Made by a program: the position numbers and the translations under genes. The notes beneath the pieces were generated by a model. The model did not search any database. It saw only the letters and a program-made list of their open reading frames with translations, and was not told where the DNA came from. A DNA stretch of 64,000 bases from Nitrospira sp. CR1.3 (GTDB lineage: Bacteria; Nitrospirota; Nitrospiria; Nitrospirales; Nitrospiraceae), in contig WIAH01000007.1 of assembly GCA_014055525.1 (NCBI GenBank), forward strand, positions 1 to 64,000. Direction: 5' to 3'. How positions within the stretch are numbered: position 1 is the stretch's first letter; each line of letters opens with the position of its first letter. This document shows, piece by piece, positions 35,921 to 44,954 of the stretch.

Positions 35921-36814
35921 CTACTGTGAGGCGCCGCCAGGCCTGGCGGGAAACTTTTCCCGCTCCTGTTTGGCGCGTTCCAGTTCCTTTTCGATCCCGG
36001 CCGCATCGCCCGCTCCTATGAGCTGCTTCAACTGCCCCAGCGAGCGCTCATAGGCTTCAATGAAGGCGACGATGTTGTCACGGTTCCATAGAAAAATATC
36101 CCGCCACATTTCGGGCGAGCTGGCGGCGATCCTCGTCGTATCACGCAACCCTCCGCCGGAATGACCGGCGAGATCGAGTGCTGGAACCCTTTCACGTATT
36201 TCAATTAAGGCGTTGATCAAGGCGAAGGCTGCGACATGGGGAAGATGGCTGACTGCTCCGAGAATCTTGTCATGCAGATGCGGGTCCATGGTGAGCACGG
36301 TCGATCCGGTTTCTTGCCACATGACGGTGATCCGCTCCAAAGCGCGCTGATCGGTTCTTTCGGTCGGGGTGAGGATGCACCGCGCGCCGATGAACAGCTG
36401 GTCCGATCCGGCGGCGACACCGGTTTTTTCTTTACCCGCGATGGGATGCGCCCCCACGAAATGCACGCCTCGCGGCATCGCCTGTTCGGTCCGTTCCACC
36501 AGCATACCTTTGACGCTCCCGACGTCGGTCACAATGGCCCCCGCTTTCAAGCAAGAGGCCCATTCGCTCAAATGTCGATCGTAGGTATCGACCGGCGTCG
36601 CGAGCACGACGAGGTCGGCGTCTTTGACTCCATCCTTCGGATCTACGACGTAGCGATCGATGGCGCCCATCTGGACGGCGGTCTTGAGGTTCTCAACACG
36701 TCGCCCGATCCCGACGACATTCCCGGCCAGTTCCTTTCTGCGAAGGATCATGCCGAGGGAGCCGCCGATGAGTCCGACTCCGACAATCGCCACCTGTGAA
36801 AAATGCGGAGCCAT
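35921..36814 (-). CDS. tyrA: Prephenate dehydrogenase
   Basis: A 297-aa NAD(P)-dependent enzyme making 4-hydroxyphenylpyruvate (or arogenate to tyrosine). Dinucleotide loop VGVGLIGGSLG starts at about residue 11. The catalytic histidine is in GAHPIAGKEKTG. No chorismate mutase or ACT domain is attached, so feedback regulation would be at other steps. 50 bases after aroF and 2 before aroA. Confidence 0.93.
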   Translation of the reverse strand: MAPHFSQVAIVGVGLIGGSLGMILRRKELAGNVVGIGRRVENLKTAVQMGAIDRYVVDPKDGVKDADLVVLATPVDTYDRHLSEWASCLKAGAIVTDVGSVKGMLVERTEQAMPRGVHFVGAHPIAGKEKTGVAAGSDQLFIGARCILTPTERTDQRALERITVMWQETGSTVLTMDPHLHDKILGAVSHLPHVAAFALINALIEIRERVPALDLAGHSGGGLRDTTRIAASSPEMWRDIFLWNRDNIVAFIEAYERSLGQLKQLIGAGDAAGIEKELERAKQEREKFPARPGGASQ

Positions 36815-36864
36815 GGTTCAAATTCTAGGACTCGGCGCTCCGAGTTGCGCGCTCGATGACTTCG

Positions 36865-37878
36865 TCACAGTTCCCGCCCAACGGCCACCGCAATCTTTCG
36901 CATGTCCTGCATCAACTCCTTGAACTTGGTCGGCTTGATAGACTCCTCGCCGTCGCAGAGGGCGCATTCCGGATTGGAGTGGACTTCGATGAGAATGCCG
37001 TCCGCGCCGGCCGCCACTGCCGCTTTGGACATCGGCGCAACAAGATTCCACTTGCCGGTCGCATGGCTCGGATCGACGATCACGGGCAAATGCGACAGCT
37101 CTTTCAACGTCGGAATTGCCGCCAAGTCGAGCGTATTGCGGTATTGAGTCTCAAATGTCCGGATTCCGCGCTCACAGAGCATGACGTTCCGGTTTCCTCG
37201 CGACATGATGTACTCGGCGGACAACAGGAATTCCTTGATCGTCGCCGACAGCCCGCGTTTCAACAGAACCGGCTTGTCGTAAGCGCCGACTTCCTTCAAC
37301 AATTCAAAGTTCTGCATATTGCGCGCGCCGATCTGAATGATGTCGGCCTTTTCAAGAAACAATTCGATGTCCCGAGTATCGAGAATCTCGCTCACAACCG
37401 GCAGGCCCGTTTGCTTCCTGGCTTCCATCAAATAATCCAACCCCTCGCGCCCCAACCCTTGAAACGAATAGGGGGACGTGCGCGGTTTGTAGGCGCCGCC
37501 GCGGAGAATGCTGGCCCCCGCGGCCTTCACCTCGTGAGCGATGCCGACTGTCAGTTCAAGACGTTCCACCGCGCAGGGACCAGCCATAATGGCCAGTTTG
37601 TTTCCGCCGATCTTGACTCCACCGACATCGATGATGGTGCCTTCCTTCTTGAACTCGCGGCTGACGAGCTTCCATGGGGCCAGAATCGGGAGCACGCTCT
37701 CGACGCCGGGGAGCGCCGTCAGCGGCTGGTTCTGTAAGATCCGGTCATCGCCGATCACCCCGATGATGGTCCGTTCCTGTCCGGTCGACAACTGCGATTT
37801 CAGTCCGAGCTCACGGAGCCGATCGACAATATGATCGACTTCCCGTTCCGATGCATCCGGTCTCAACACGATGATCAT
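36865..37878 (-). CDS. aroF: 3-deoxy-7-phosphoheptulonate synthase (type I-beta, with N-terminal ACT-like domain)
   Basis: A 337-aa enzyme joining PEP and erythrose 4-phosphate, the entry step to aromatics. About 85 N-terminal residues ([20 protein letters not shown]) form the ferredoxin/ACT-like domain, which in the Thermotoga-type enzymes senses tyrosine. The catalytic barrel carries [22 protein letters not shown] and the KRG of LLKRGLSA. The metal-binding cysteine is in GPCAVE. In the operon with hisC, tyrA, pheA and aroA. Confidence 0.93.
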   Translation of the reverse strand: MIIVLRPDASEREVDHIVDRLRELGLKSQLSTGQERTIIGVIGDDRILQNQPLTALPGVESVLPILAPWKLVSREFKKEGTIIDVGGVKIGGNKLAIMAGPCAVERLELTVGIAHEVKAAGASILRGGAYKPRTSPYSFQGLGREGLDYLMEARKQTGLPVVSEILDTRDIELFLEKADIIQIGARNMQNFELLKEVGAYDKPVLLKRGLSATIKEFLLSAEYIMSRGNRNVMLCERGIRTFETQYRNTLDLAAIPTLKELSHLPVIVDPSHATGKWNLVAPMSKAAVAAGADGILIEVHSNPECALCDGEESIKPTKFKELMQDMRKIAVAVGREL

Positions 37879-37896
37879 AAGTCCCTCACCTGTTAA

Positions 37897-38979
37897 TCAG
37901 CCCGCCTGCATGACTCGCGCGAGCGCGATCAAGAATGCCTCGTTTTCCTCTGCTTGCCCGATGGTCACCCGCACCATGCGTCCTTCGATATGACGAATGA
38001 TAACGCCTTGTCGCAGCAAGGCCTCAAAGACCTGGCGGCCGTCGCGGCCGATGTCGAGATACAGAAAATTGGCTTCGCTGGGGATTGGCGTGAACCCGAA
38101 GGCACTCAAGCCTTTGATCAGCTGCTCCATGCCGGCCTGGTTCACCGCGCGGCTTTTCGCCACATGTTCATCGTCGCCTAAGGCGGCCAACGCCGCTCGC
38201 TGCGCAATGCTGTTGGCATTGAACGGCGGACGGACCCGATTCAACAAACCCGTGATCTCCGGTGTGGTGACCCCGTAGCCGATCCGCAAGCCGGCCAAGC
38301 CGTATATCTTCGAAAAGGTCCGCAGGACGATGGCATTCCGCCCTTGCTTCACGTAGGCCATGGCCTCGGGAAAATCAGAACGCCTCACATACTCGAAGTA
38401 GGCCTCATCGAAGACGACGATGACCTGCTCGGGGATTCGCGAGAGCAGTTGGGCAACTTCCCCGGACGACACCATGCTCCCGGTAGGATTGTTGGGATTG
38501 CACAGGAACAGCAGCCGCGTGCGCGGCGTAATCGCCTCCGCCATCGCAGGCAGATCATGACGCCACTGCCTTAACGGAACTGTGACGGCTTTCCCGTGGG
38601 CGGCTGTCACTTCCATCTTGTAGATGACGAAAGTCTGATCAGCCATCACGGCCTCATCGCCAGGCGCCAGGAAGGTACGGGCAAGCAAGCCGAGAATTTC
38701 GTCCGACCCGTTGCCGAGAATGATGTGGTCCGGCGTGACCTTCCATCGATCCGCCATGGCCTCGCGGAGTCTGAATGCCCCGCCGTCCGGATACCGATGC
38801 AATGTGGCGGCTCCTTCGCTCAGTACGGCCAACGCCTTGGGTGATGGCCCGATCGGATTCTCATTCGAAGCCAGTTTGATGACGCGCGAGAGGCCGAGCT
38901 CACGTTGAAGCTCTTCAATCGGTTTGCCCGGCACATAGGGGGTCAAGGAGGCGATATCGGAATGGACGTGGAGCGTCAT
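37897..38979 (-). CDS. hisC: Aminotransferase, HisC family
   Basis: A 360-aa PLP-dependent enzyme of fold type I. The catalytic lysine is in TFSKIYGLAGLRIGY; the N-terminal IKLASNENPIGPSP and NPNNPTG segments are typical of histidinol-phosphate aminotransferase. Placed between pheA and aroF, it is probably the aromatic aminotransferase of this pathway and may also serve histidine synthesis; HisC paralogues are known to do both. No other his gene is in the window. Confidence 0.88.
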   Translation of the reverse strand: MTLHVHSDIASLTPYVPGKPIEELQRELGLSRVIKLASNENPIGPSPKALAVLSEGAATLHRYPDGGAFRLREAMADRWKVTPDHIILGNGSDEILGLLARTFLAPGDEAVMADQTFVIYKMEVTAAHGKAVTVPLRQWRHDLPAMAEAITPRTRLLFLCNPNNPTGSMVSSGEVAQLLSRIPEQVIVVFDEAYFEYVRRSDFPEAMAYVKQGRNAIVLRTFSKIYGLAGLRIGYGVTTPEITGLLNRVRPPFNANSIAQRAALAALGDDEHVAKSRAVNQAGMEQLIKGLSAFGFTPIPSEANFLYLDIGRDGRQVFEALLRQGVIIRHIEGRMVRVTIGQAEENEAFLIALARVMQAG

Positions 38980-38983
38980 GGTG

Positions 38984-40060
38984 TTAGCTGTGCGCTGGGT
39001 AAGACCCGAGCACTTTCATGAAGAGACAACGGCCTGTGATTTCCTCGACCGCCTTTTTGACGCGGTCTTCTTCGATATGACCCTCGATATCGACAAAAAA
39101 GATATACTCCCAGGCTTTCCGCCGGGACGGACGCGATTCGATCTTGGTCATGCTGATCCCATGCGAGGCGAACGGTCGGAGCAGATCGTAGAGCGCGCCG
39201 ACCTTGTCCTTGATCGAAAGCATCAAGGAGGTCTTGTCTTTGCCCGTTCGTTGCGGCGGCTTCTGGGACAACACCAGAAAGCGCGTGAAGTTGTTCAGGT
39301 TGTCTTCGATGCGCGATTTGATGATCTTCAACCCGTACAGTTGAGCCGCCAACTCGGAGGCAATCGCCGCGATTGACGGGTCATCGAGGCAGAGCTCCGC
39401 AGCTCGGGCTGTGCTGGCCACTTCGGAAACCGGCACGTGGGGCATGTTGATTTCAAGCCAGTTGCGGCACTGCGCAATCGCATGGGGGTGCGAGCAGATT
39501 TTCTTAATCTCTTCCGGCGCCCCGGACTTGGAGAGCAGATGATGCGACACTTCCTGGAGGACTTCTCCATAGATCAGGAGATTGGAATCGATGAACATGT
39601 CCAGCGTGTGGTTCACGACGCCTTCAGTCGTGTTCTCAATCGGGACCACGCCGAAGTTCGCTCTGCCCCGTTCCACTTCACTGAAGACTTCTTTGATGCT
39701 GTGGACGGGGACGTATTGCGCAGAGGAGCCGAACTTCTGCATGCAGGCCATATGGGTAAAGGTCGCACGAGGCCCGAGATAAGCCACCTTCTGAGGGCCT
39801 TCCAGCGAGAGGGAGGCCGACATGATTTCCCGATAGACCGGCCGGATCCCTTCGGACGGAAAGGGGCCGGTATTCTGCGCCACGAGACGCTCGATGATGG
39901 CCGCTTCGCGGGCCGGAGTATGGAGATTAGCGTCGGCATCCTGCTGTTTCTTCAGCCTGCCGATCTCGATGACGCTTTTCGACCGAATATTGAGGAGACG
40001 CAAAATCTCGTCGTCGATTCGATCTATCTCTTTCCGGTGTTCGGAAAGGTCTCCGGACAT
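38984..40060 (-). CDS. pheA: Chorismate mutase/prephenate dehydratase (P-protein)
   Basis: A 358-aa bifunctional enzyme of phenylalanine synthesis. Chorismate mutase (about 1-90, IDRIDDEILRLLNIRSKSV) joins a prephenate dehydratase domain (VAYLGPRATFTHMA, then the threonine-containing PIENTTEGVV motif) and a C-terminal ACT domain (SLMLSIKDKVGALYDLL, with the ESRPSRRKAWEY motif) that senses phenylalanine. First gene of the aromatic operon, SD GGAGGGGG 8 bases upstream. Confidence 0.95.
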   Translation of the reverse strand: MSGDLSEHRKEIDRIDDEILRLLNIRSKSVIEIGRLKKQQDADANLHTPAREAAIIERLVAQNTGPFPSEGIRPVYREIMSASLSLEGPQKVAYLGPRATFTHMACMQKFGSSAQYVPVHSIKEVFSEVERGRANFGVVPIENTTEGVVNHTLDMFIDSNLLIYGEVLQEVSHHLLSKSGAPEEIKKICSHPHAIAQCRNWLEINMPHVPVSEVASTARAAELCLDDPSIAAIASELAAQLYGLKIIKSRIEDNLNNFTRFLVLSQKPPQRTGKDKTSLMLSIKDKVGALYDLLRPFASHGISMTKIESRPSRRKAWEYIFFVDIEGHIEEDRVKKAVEEITGRCLFMKVLGSYPAHS

Positions 40061-40135
40061 GCACGGACCCCCTCCACCCGTGCCTCATGAGTTGGACGAG
40101 CGTCCAGAGGCAGGACAGGTGTGAGTAAGCGTAAA

Positions 40136-40165
40136 ATAATACAAGAATCCCTCCTCAGAAAGCAA
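40136..40165 (-). promoter_or_regulatory. Candidate promoter of the aromatic operon
   Basis: On the minus strand TTGCTT (40160-40165) and TATTAT (40136-40141) are 18 bases apart. Transcription would begin about 70 bases before the pheA ATG. No leader peptide with Phe or Trp codons is obvious in that stretch. Confidence 0.45.
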
Positions 40166-40252
40166 GGAGACCCTTGGAGTTTCAGATGCTTAGGTATCGA
40201 TCCTTTGATTCGCTGAAGGAGAGGATTGGCTGAGCATTGCTGGACGAAAGGG

Positions 40253-41257
40253 CTAATACAGAAGTCCCTTGGGGCGCTTGAAATGGTCTAGCGTGTCTCT
40301 CGTTACCTGACGGCCTCGTCCAGTTCGTTCGAGGTACCCGGCCTGGATGAGATAGGGCTCATGCACATCTTCGAGTGTGCTCCGGTCCTCCTGGACAGCG
40401 GCGGCGAGGGATTCCACTCCGACCGGACCTCCCCCGAACTTTTCGATGATCGTCAGCAGAATCTTCCGGTCCATCTCATCGAATCCCGCGGCATCCACGC
40501 CGAGCCAGGCTAAGGCCTCCTGGGCTACAGAATTCGTAATCCGCCCTTCGGCCTTGACCTGCGCATAATCGCGAACACGTTTGACGAGCCGGTTGACGAT
40601 CCGCGGCGTCCCGCGAGCCCGGCGCGCGATTTCTTCCGCGCCGTCCGACTCGATTGGAATCTGGAGCAGGCCGGCGGAGCGCATGACGATGACCTGCAGC
40701 TCCGCAGGACTATAGAATTCAAGCCGGTGGACCAGCCCGAAGCGGTCACGAAGCGGAGAGGTCAATGCGCCGGCCTTGGTTGTCGCACCAACCAGCGTGA
40801 AGCGGGGCAGATCCAGTTTCACCGTCCTGGCCGCAGGTCCCTGGCCGACCACCAAATCTAGTTGAAAGTCCTCCATCGCCGGATAGAGCGCCTCTTCAAC
40901 TGCAGCGGGCAGACGATGGATTTCATCGATAAAGAGCACCTCGTGCTCCTGCAGATTCGTCAGAATGGCAGCCAGATCTCCCGCATGGGCTAGCACCAGG
41001 CCGGAAGTGGCCCTGAGCGTCCCTCCCATTTCTCGGGCAATGATGTGGGCGATGGTGGTTTTCCCGAGTCCCGGCGGCCCGTAAAAGATCGCATGATCCA
41101 ATGTCTCGCCCCGCTGCTTCGCTGCATCGATACAAATGCGCAAGGAGTCCTTCATGCGATCCTGGCCGACGTATTCCTCCAACGATTGAGGGCGAAGCAC
41201 GTTCTCCATGCTCCGCTCATCGTCGATCAACTGAGGATTCACGACTCGTTGAGTCAT
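40253..41257 (-). CDS. ruvB: Holliday junction branch migration helicase
   Basis: A 334-aa AAA+ motor that drives branch migration with RuvA. Walker [10 protein letters not shown] and Walker B FIDEIHR, with the sensor region [10 protein letters not shown] and arginine finger in TSPLRDRFG, plus a C-terminal winged helix ([10 protein letters not shown]). Start at MTQRVV because upstream residues differ from the family; AGAAGAGAA precedes it. Same strand as ruvA, with an unrelated small gene between them. Confidence 0.95.
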   Translation of the reverse strand: MTQRVVNPQLIDDERSMENVLRPQSLEEYVGQDRMKDSLRICIDAAKQRGETLDHAIFYGPPGLGKTTIAHIIAREMGGTLRATSGLVLAHAGDLAAILTNLQEHEVLFIDEIHRLPAAVEEALYPAMEDFQLDLVVGQGPAARTVKLDLPRFTLVGATTKAGALTSPLRDRFGLVHRLEFYSPAELQVIVMRSAGLLQIPIESDGAEEIARRARGTPRIVNRLVKRVRDYAQVKAEGRITNSVAQEALAWLGVDAAGFDEMDRKILLTIIEKFGGGPVGVESLAAAVQEDRSTLEDVHEPYLIQAGYLERTGRGRQVTRDTLDHFKRPKGLLY

Positions 41258-41285
41258 TTCTCTTCTCGCTCCGCTCGAAGGGCGA

Positions 41286-41780
41286 TCACTTCTTCTCCGG
41301 GGTCGGCAGGTACTTTGGTGGGGGTGGCAAGGCCCCCTGTCCCGGCGCAGGAGTGCTCCCGCAATCAGGGGGGCAGATCTTGCCGCCTTGCGTCGGGTCC
41401 GGCATGTTCGATTCCATCTTCTGTAGCTGACATTGACTGAGCCTGCCGCCATCCTGATTCCCACAACGGGAAGGCACCGAAGAACGGCCGATCTCGTTGT
41501 AGCCTTCTGGGCACGATCCGCAGACCGGCAGCAGGTTGGCTCCCAGCGGGACACATTGGACCAACGTAGGATCCCCCTCTTTGCAAATTGACGGGGCCTC
41601 CGTGACCGCCGTCACCGCATAACCATCCGGGCATTTTCCGCATGTCTTTCGGATGCTCTTCGGCTCTCCGGCCGCATCGTCTGCCGCCGCGACGGTCGGC
41701 CAGGAGCTGGGTACCGCGCCGGCCACCAGCGTGGCGAAGAGGATGGATTGAAACATGTATCGGCAACCGGTCTTCGGCAT
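41286..41780 (-). CDS. Cys-rich secreted protein inserted between ruvA and ruvB
   Basis: A 164-aa exported protein with an N-terminal signal segment ([17 protein letters not shown]). The mature part has a repeated motif CGxCPxGY ([10 protein letters not shown] and [12 protein letters not shown]) followed by a further cysteine, plus a late CPPDCG, 11 cysteines in the mature region, consistent with disulfides or metal clusters. A proline-rich tail follows. The GAGGGGG site overlaps the ruvA stop, so it is read within the ruv operon. I do not recognise the family; it could be structural in the envelope. Confidence 0.65.
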   Translation of the reverse strand: MPKTGCRYMFQSILFATLVAGAVPSSWPTVAAADDAAGEPKSIRKTCGKCPDGYAVTAVTEAPSICKEGDPTLVQCVPLGANLLPVCGSCPEGYNEIGRSSVPSRCGNQDGGRLSQCQLQKMESNMPDPTQGGKICPPDCGSTPAPGQGALPPPPKYLPTPEKK

Positions 41781-41782
41781 AG

Positions 41783-42391
41783 CTACCCCCTCGCCAGATC
41801 TTTCAAGGTATCCCGTATAAGCTCCTGCAAGCTGACAGAGGCCGGCTTCGCTTTTCGTACCTGCTTCAACGCCTCTTTCGCATCCTGCGCACGATAGCCC
41901 AAGTTGGTCAGCGCCGAGAGCGCGTCGTCGAATGTTCTGTCGTGAGCCGGACCGGGTGAGTCCACGGAGGCTGTCAGTCCCGGATGCAATTTAGTCAGCT
42001 TGTCCTTCAGCTCCAATACGATACGACCAGCGGATTTCTTGCCGATGCCGGGAACCGCTTCCAGTTTTTCGACGTCGGCCGCCTGAATGGCCGAGACGAG
42101 ATCGGAGACCGGAAGAGCGGAGAGAATGCCCAACGCGGTTTTGGGACCGATTCCGGATACGGTCGTCAGCAACAAGAACGCATCCTTCTCCGGTTGCGTG
42201 ATAAAGCCGAACAACTGGATGGCATCCTCGCGGACATGCGTATGGATGCTCAGAGCGAGCTGTTCGTTGAGGCTCGGTAGACTGTAATAGGTGCTGAGGG
42301 GAATAAAGACTTCGTATCCGACTCCCTGCACATCGAGAGCCAGATGAGTCGGCGCCTTGAAGGCCAATCGGCCTGTCAGTGAGGCGATCAT
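41783..42391 (-). CDS. ruvA: Holliday junction branch migration protein RuvA
   Basis: A 202-aa protein that binds four-way junctions as a tetramer and loads RuvB. The N-terminal OB domain (MIASLTGRLAFKAPTHLALD) is followed by two helix-hairpin-helix motifs, VSGIGPKTALGIL and VPGIGKKSAGRIV, and a C-terminal RuvB-binding domain (ALTNLGYRAQDAKEAL). Normal length. Confidence 0.95.
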   Translation of the reverse strand: MIASLTGRLAFKAPTHLALDVQGVGYEVFIPLSTYYSLPSLNEQLALSIHTHVREDAIQLFGFITQPEKDAFLLLTTVSGIGPKTALGILSALPVSDLVSAIQAADVEKLEAVPGIGKKSAGRIVLELKDKLTKLHPGLTASVDSPGPAHDRTFDDALSALTNLGYRAQDAKEALKQVRKAKPASVSLQELIRDTLKDLARG

Positions 42392-42438
42392 GAATCCGTC
42401 GTGCGAGACTCCAATGCGGAAGGGAAGCCGGTCGGCGC

Positions 42439-43191
42439 CTAGCCGGCCGCGGCGACTTTTTCCATCACCTCATCCGAGATGTCGAAGTTTGCGTGTACTT
42501 TCTGTACATCGTCATGCTCGTCCATGACTTCCATGAGCCTGAGCATCTGCTCCGCGTCTTTTTCTTCGAGCCGGATCGTGTTCTGCGGCACGAAGGTAAT
42601 CTCCGCAAGGGACGTGTTGATCTTCGCATCGGCGAGTGCTTTCTTCACCGCCTCGAAATCGTGGGGGTTGGTCACGACTTCAAAGCTCTTCTCCCCCACC
42701 TTGACATCTTCAGCCCCTGCTTCGAGCGCCAGTGACAACAGGGCGTCCTCGTCCACTTTGCCCTTGTCGATCGTCAACAAGCCCTTCTTATGAAACTGCC
42801 AGGCCACCGCGCCGGCTTCAGCCATATTGCCGTGATTCTTCGTGAGCAGACTGCGAATCTCCGCGACGGTACGATTGCGGTTGTCGCTCGTGATCTCCAA
42901 CATCAAGGCTGTGCCGCCGGGCCCATAGCCCTCCAAGGTGAACTCCTCATAGGACACGCCGGGCAGCTCTCCCGTGCCGCGCTGAACGGCTTTCTTCATG
43001 GTGTCGCTGGGCATGTTGGCTTCTTTGGCTTTCGCTATCGCCAACCTCAAGCGGGGATTCCCGTCCGGATCTCCACCGGAGCGAGCCGCAATCGTCAACT
43101 CCCGAATAATCCTGGTAAAAACCTTGCCGCGTTTCGCATCCTGGGCCGACTTGTGTCGCTTGATGGTCGCCCAGTGACTATGTCCGCCCAT
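42439..43191 (-). CDS. yebC: YebC/PmpR family protein
   Basis: A 250-aa protein starting with the family signature MGGHSHWATIKRHK and RGKVFTRIIREL. YebC-type proteins act as transcriptional regulators in some species and relieve ribosome stalling at proline stretches in others. It lies upstream of ruvA on the same strand, where ruvC usually intervenes in other bacteria; no ruvC is found between yebC and ruvA here. Confidence 0.93.
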   Translation of the reverse strand: MGGHSHWATIKRHKSAQDAKRGKVFTRIIRELTIAARSGGDPDGNPRLRLAIAKAKEANMPSDTMKKAVQRGTGELPGVSYEEFTLEGYGPGGTALMLEITSDNRNRTVAEIRSLLTKNHGNMAEAGAVAWQFHKKGLLTIDKGKVDEDALLSLALEAGAEDVKVGEKSFEVVTNPHDFEAVKKALADAKINTSLAEITFVPQNTIRLEEKDAEQMLRLMEVMDEHDDVQKVHANFDISDEVMEKVAAAG

Positions 43192-43321
43192 TGGTGAATC
43201 TCCTCAGCCGACCCCGGACCGGCCGTTCATGACGATGTACGCGATTGCAACAATTCGGTACTCGTAGCACAGGGTTTGGAGGGGTGTCAATTACGAGGAA
43301 ACAGGTCGATCGACGGGAAAT

Positions 43322-44074
43322 CTACTCCGAGTAAATGAGCAACTGTGTTCCGATCACCAGGATGAGGCCGGCCCATAAGACTTCCCATCTGGAAGCGGTT
43401 CCATGGGCTGGTTTACCGAACCAGCCCGATAGGAGCTTCGAGGAGCCCGCAGTCATCGCCATCGTTCCCATAATGGCATGGTGTATGACAATCTTGTGCT
43501 CGGACGGATGGCCGCCATGGGCATGGCCGAACAACATCAGACCGCCGATGATCGCCATGAGGGGGAAGGGAGTGGCCCAGCCGACATGGCCCATCCCCCC
43601 TAACCGACGAACCAGTTCGACGATTCCGGTCGCCAGCGCCAAGAGTCCATAAACCTTGTGCTGAACGATCTCGTGATCCTGCCCGAAAAACGATTGCGCA
43701 AAACTCAGAGAGCCGACGGGCCAGGCTTCGTGATCGCTCCACACGGTGAGGAACAGTCCTGTGCCGACCATCGCGAGGGGAGTCAGAAACCTCGTCCATC
43801 GTAAAGAGGTGAGCCGGAGGGCGTGGCTGAGCTCCGCCAGTCCGATGAACAGCACGAACAGTCCGGCGATATGATGATTCCGTTCCGAATAGGCGATACC
43901 GGCTGAGGAGCCTTCCCACCCCTCAGGAGCCGCGGCGTGACCATGGTGGTCCGCACCAGCCACAGCAGCTTGATGGAGTTCACCATGCTGAGCGAGGAGT
44001 GTGACAGGGACGGCCAGCAGAATCCAGAAGCAAAGAAATGAGAGGATCAGGATATACCGGACTCCCAGATTCAT
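43322..44074 (-). CDS. His-rich integral membrane protein
   Basis: A 250-aa protein with a signal-like first segment (ILILSFLCFWILLAVPVTLL) and about six further hydrophobic stretches. A His-rich periplasmic-side loop (ADHHGHAAAPEG, ERNHHIAG) and later histidines (QDHEIVQHK, LFGHAHGGHPSEHK, VIHHAIMG) suggest metal or heme coordination, as in CopD- or cytochrome-b-like membrane proteins. No family is certain. An intrinsic terminator precedes it, so it has its own promoter. Confidence 0.6.
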   Translation of the reverse strand: MNLGVRYILILSFLCFWILLAVPVTLLAQHGELHQAAVAGADHHGHAAAPEGWEGSSAGIAYSERNHHIAGLFVLFIGLAELSHALRLTSLRWTRFLTPLAMVGTGLFLTVWSDHEAWPVGSLSFAQSFFGQDHEIVQHKVYGLLALATGIVELVRRLGGMGHVGWATPFPLMAIIGGLMLFGHAHGGHPSEHKIVIHHAIMGTMAMTAGSSKLLSGWFGKPAHGTASRWEVLWAGLILVIGTQLLIYSE

Positions 44075-44099
44075 CGTCTACACACCGGCGGATATTCTT

Positions 44100-44136
44100 T
44101 CAAAGAAAAGGCCTATCCGGAAAACCGGACAGGCCT
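44100..44136 (-). terminator. Intrinsic terminator downstream of the PCP_red/zinc-ribbon gene
   Basis: On the minus strand AGGCCTGTCCGG and CCGGATAGGCCT form a 12-base stem (one G-T pair) with a TTTT loop, then a T-rich tail TTTCTTTG. It ends the mrp-zinc-ribbon unit at 44177. Confidence 0.8.
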
Positions 44137-44176
44137 ACATCAGGATGCGGGAAACCGACGTCAGCAATGCCAGTCT

Positions 44177-44932
44177 CTACATGAATTTCATAAACTTGTC
44201 TTTGGCATCGTCCATGACTTGAGCCGTGATCGTCGCGACTCCCCGCTCTTTGGCCAATCGCTCGATTTCCTTCCGCGCCATCGGCCGGATGAAATCAGGG
44301 ATATTGTCGAGCCGTTGTTCCGCTTCACGGGTCCAGGCGATGCCGTTGGGAGAATCGTTCTTGGAGTCATCCATCACCTGAAGTGTGATCGTCTCATACC
44401 CCTGCTTTCGCGCGTAGGCTTCTACGCTGCTCTGAACCATCGGCTTCACGAACGCCGGGAGACGATCAAGTTTTTCCTTCGCATCAGCCGTCCAGGTGAA
44501 ATTCGAGGTTGCCTGGACTTCGTTGGCCGCCTTCCCGCTGGATGTCAGTCCCATTTCAGCCACCATGGCGGAGAAGGGACAGCCGCCGGCTGATTTCTCG
44601 CCCGGCTTGCCCGAAGGAGGCGCCGCGGCGACGGTCGCAGGCTGGCCACCTTGAATCTTTTCATTCAAGTAGGCCGCCATCTGACCCGAACCGGCTAACG
44701 CTTCGTCTTTCAGCGTGCCTCGCGTCATCTCAAAAGGCTCCGCTGCCACGGTTCGGCCGCCGAGCTTCACACCGAGCGAGCTGACCATTTGGGTCTCGCC
44801 CGGGTTCGTGACCATTGAGAATTTCGCACCGCACGATGGGCAGCCGAAGAAGACCCCGAGCGACCCCTCTCCAGGCTTCTCCACCTTTTCGAAGTTCATG
44901 TAGGTTTCGCAGTTGAGGCACACGAATTTCAT
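44177..44932 (-). CDS. Zinc-ribbon protein with two PCP_red repeats
   Basis: A 251-aa protein. Residues 5-35 hold CLNC and CPSC, a zinc-ribbon or rubredoxin-like pair (FVCLNCETYM, FGCPSCGAKF). A linker region with a single cysteine (GGCPFS) follows, and two PCP_red units end the protein: WTADAKEKLDRLPAFVK and WTREAEQRLDNIPDFIR. GAGGAG 6 bases upstream fixes the ATG at 44932, 22 bases after the Mrp gene. It is a paralogue in part of the four-repeat protein at 29196. Pairing with an Fe-S/ATP carrier suggests a role in Fe-S or metal handling (inference). Confidence 0.7.
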   Translation of the reverse strand: MKFVCLNCETYMNFEKVEKPGEGSLGVFFGCPSCGAKFSMVTNPGETQMVSSLGVKLGGRTVAAEPFEMTRGTLKDEALAGSGQMAAYLNEKIQGGQPATVAAAPPSGKPGEKSAGGCPFSAMVAEMGLTSSGKAANEVQATSNFTWTADAKEKLDRLPAFVKPMVQSSVEAYARKQGYETITLQVMDDSKNDSPNGIAWTREAEQRLDNIPDFIRPMARKEIERLAKERGVATITAQVMDDAKDKFMKFM

Positions 44933-44954
44933 GGCAGCTCCTCTTGGGTAAGCG

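Noticed and set aside
36865..37878. Kdo-8-phosphate synthase for the aroF gene
   Set aside because: Same barrel family, but the N-terminal ACT-like domain and aromatic operon context fit DAHP synthase.
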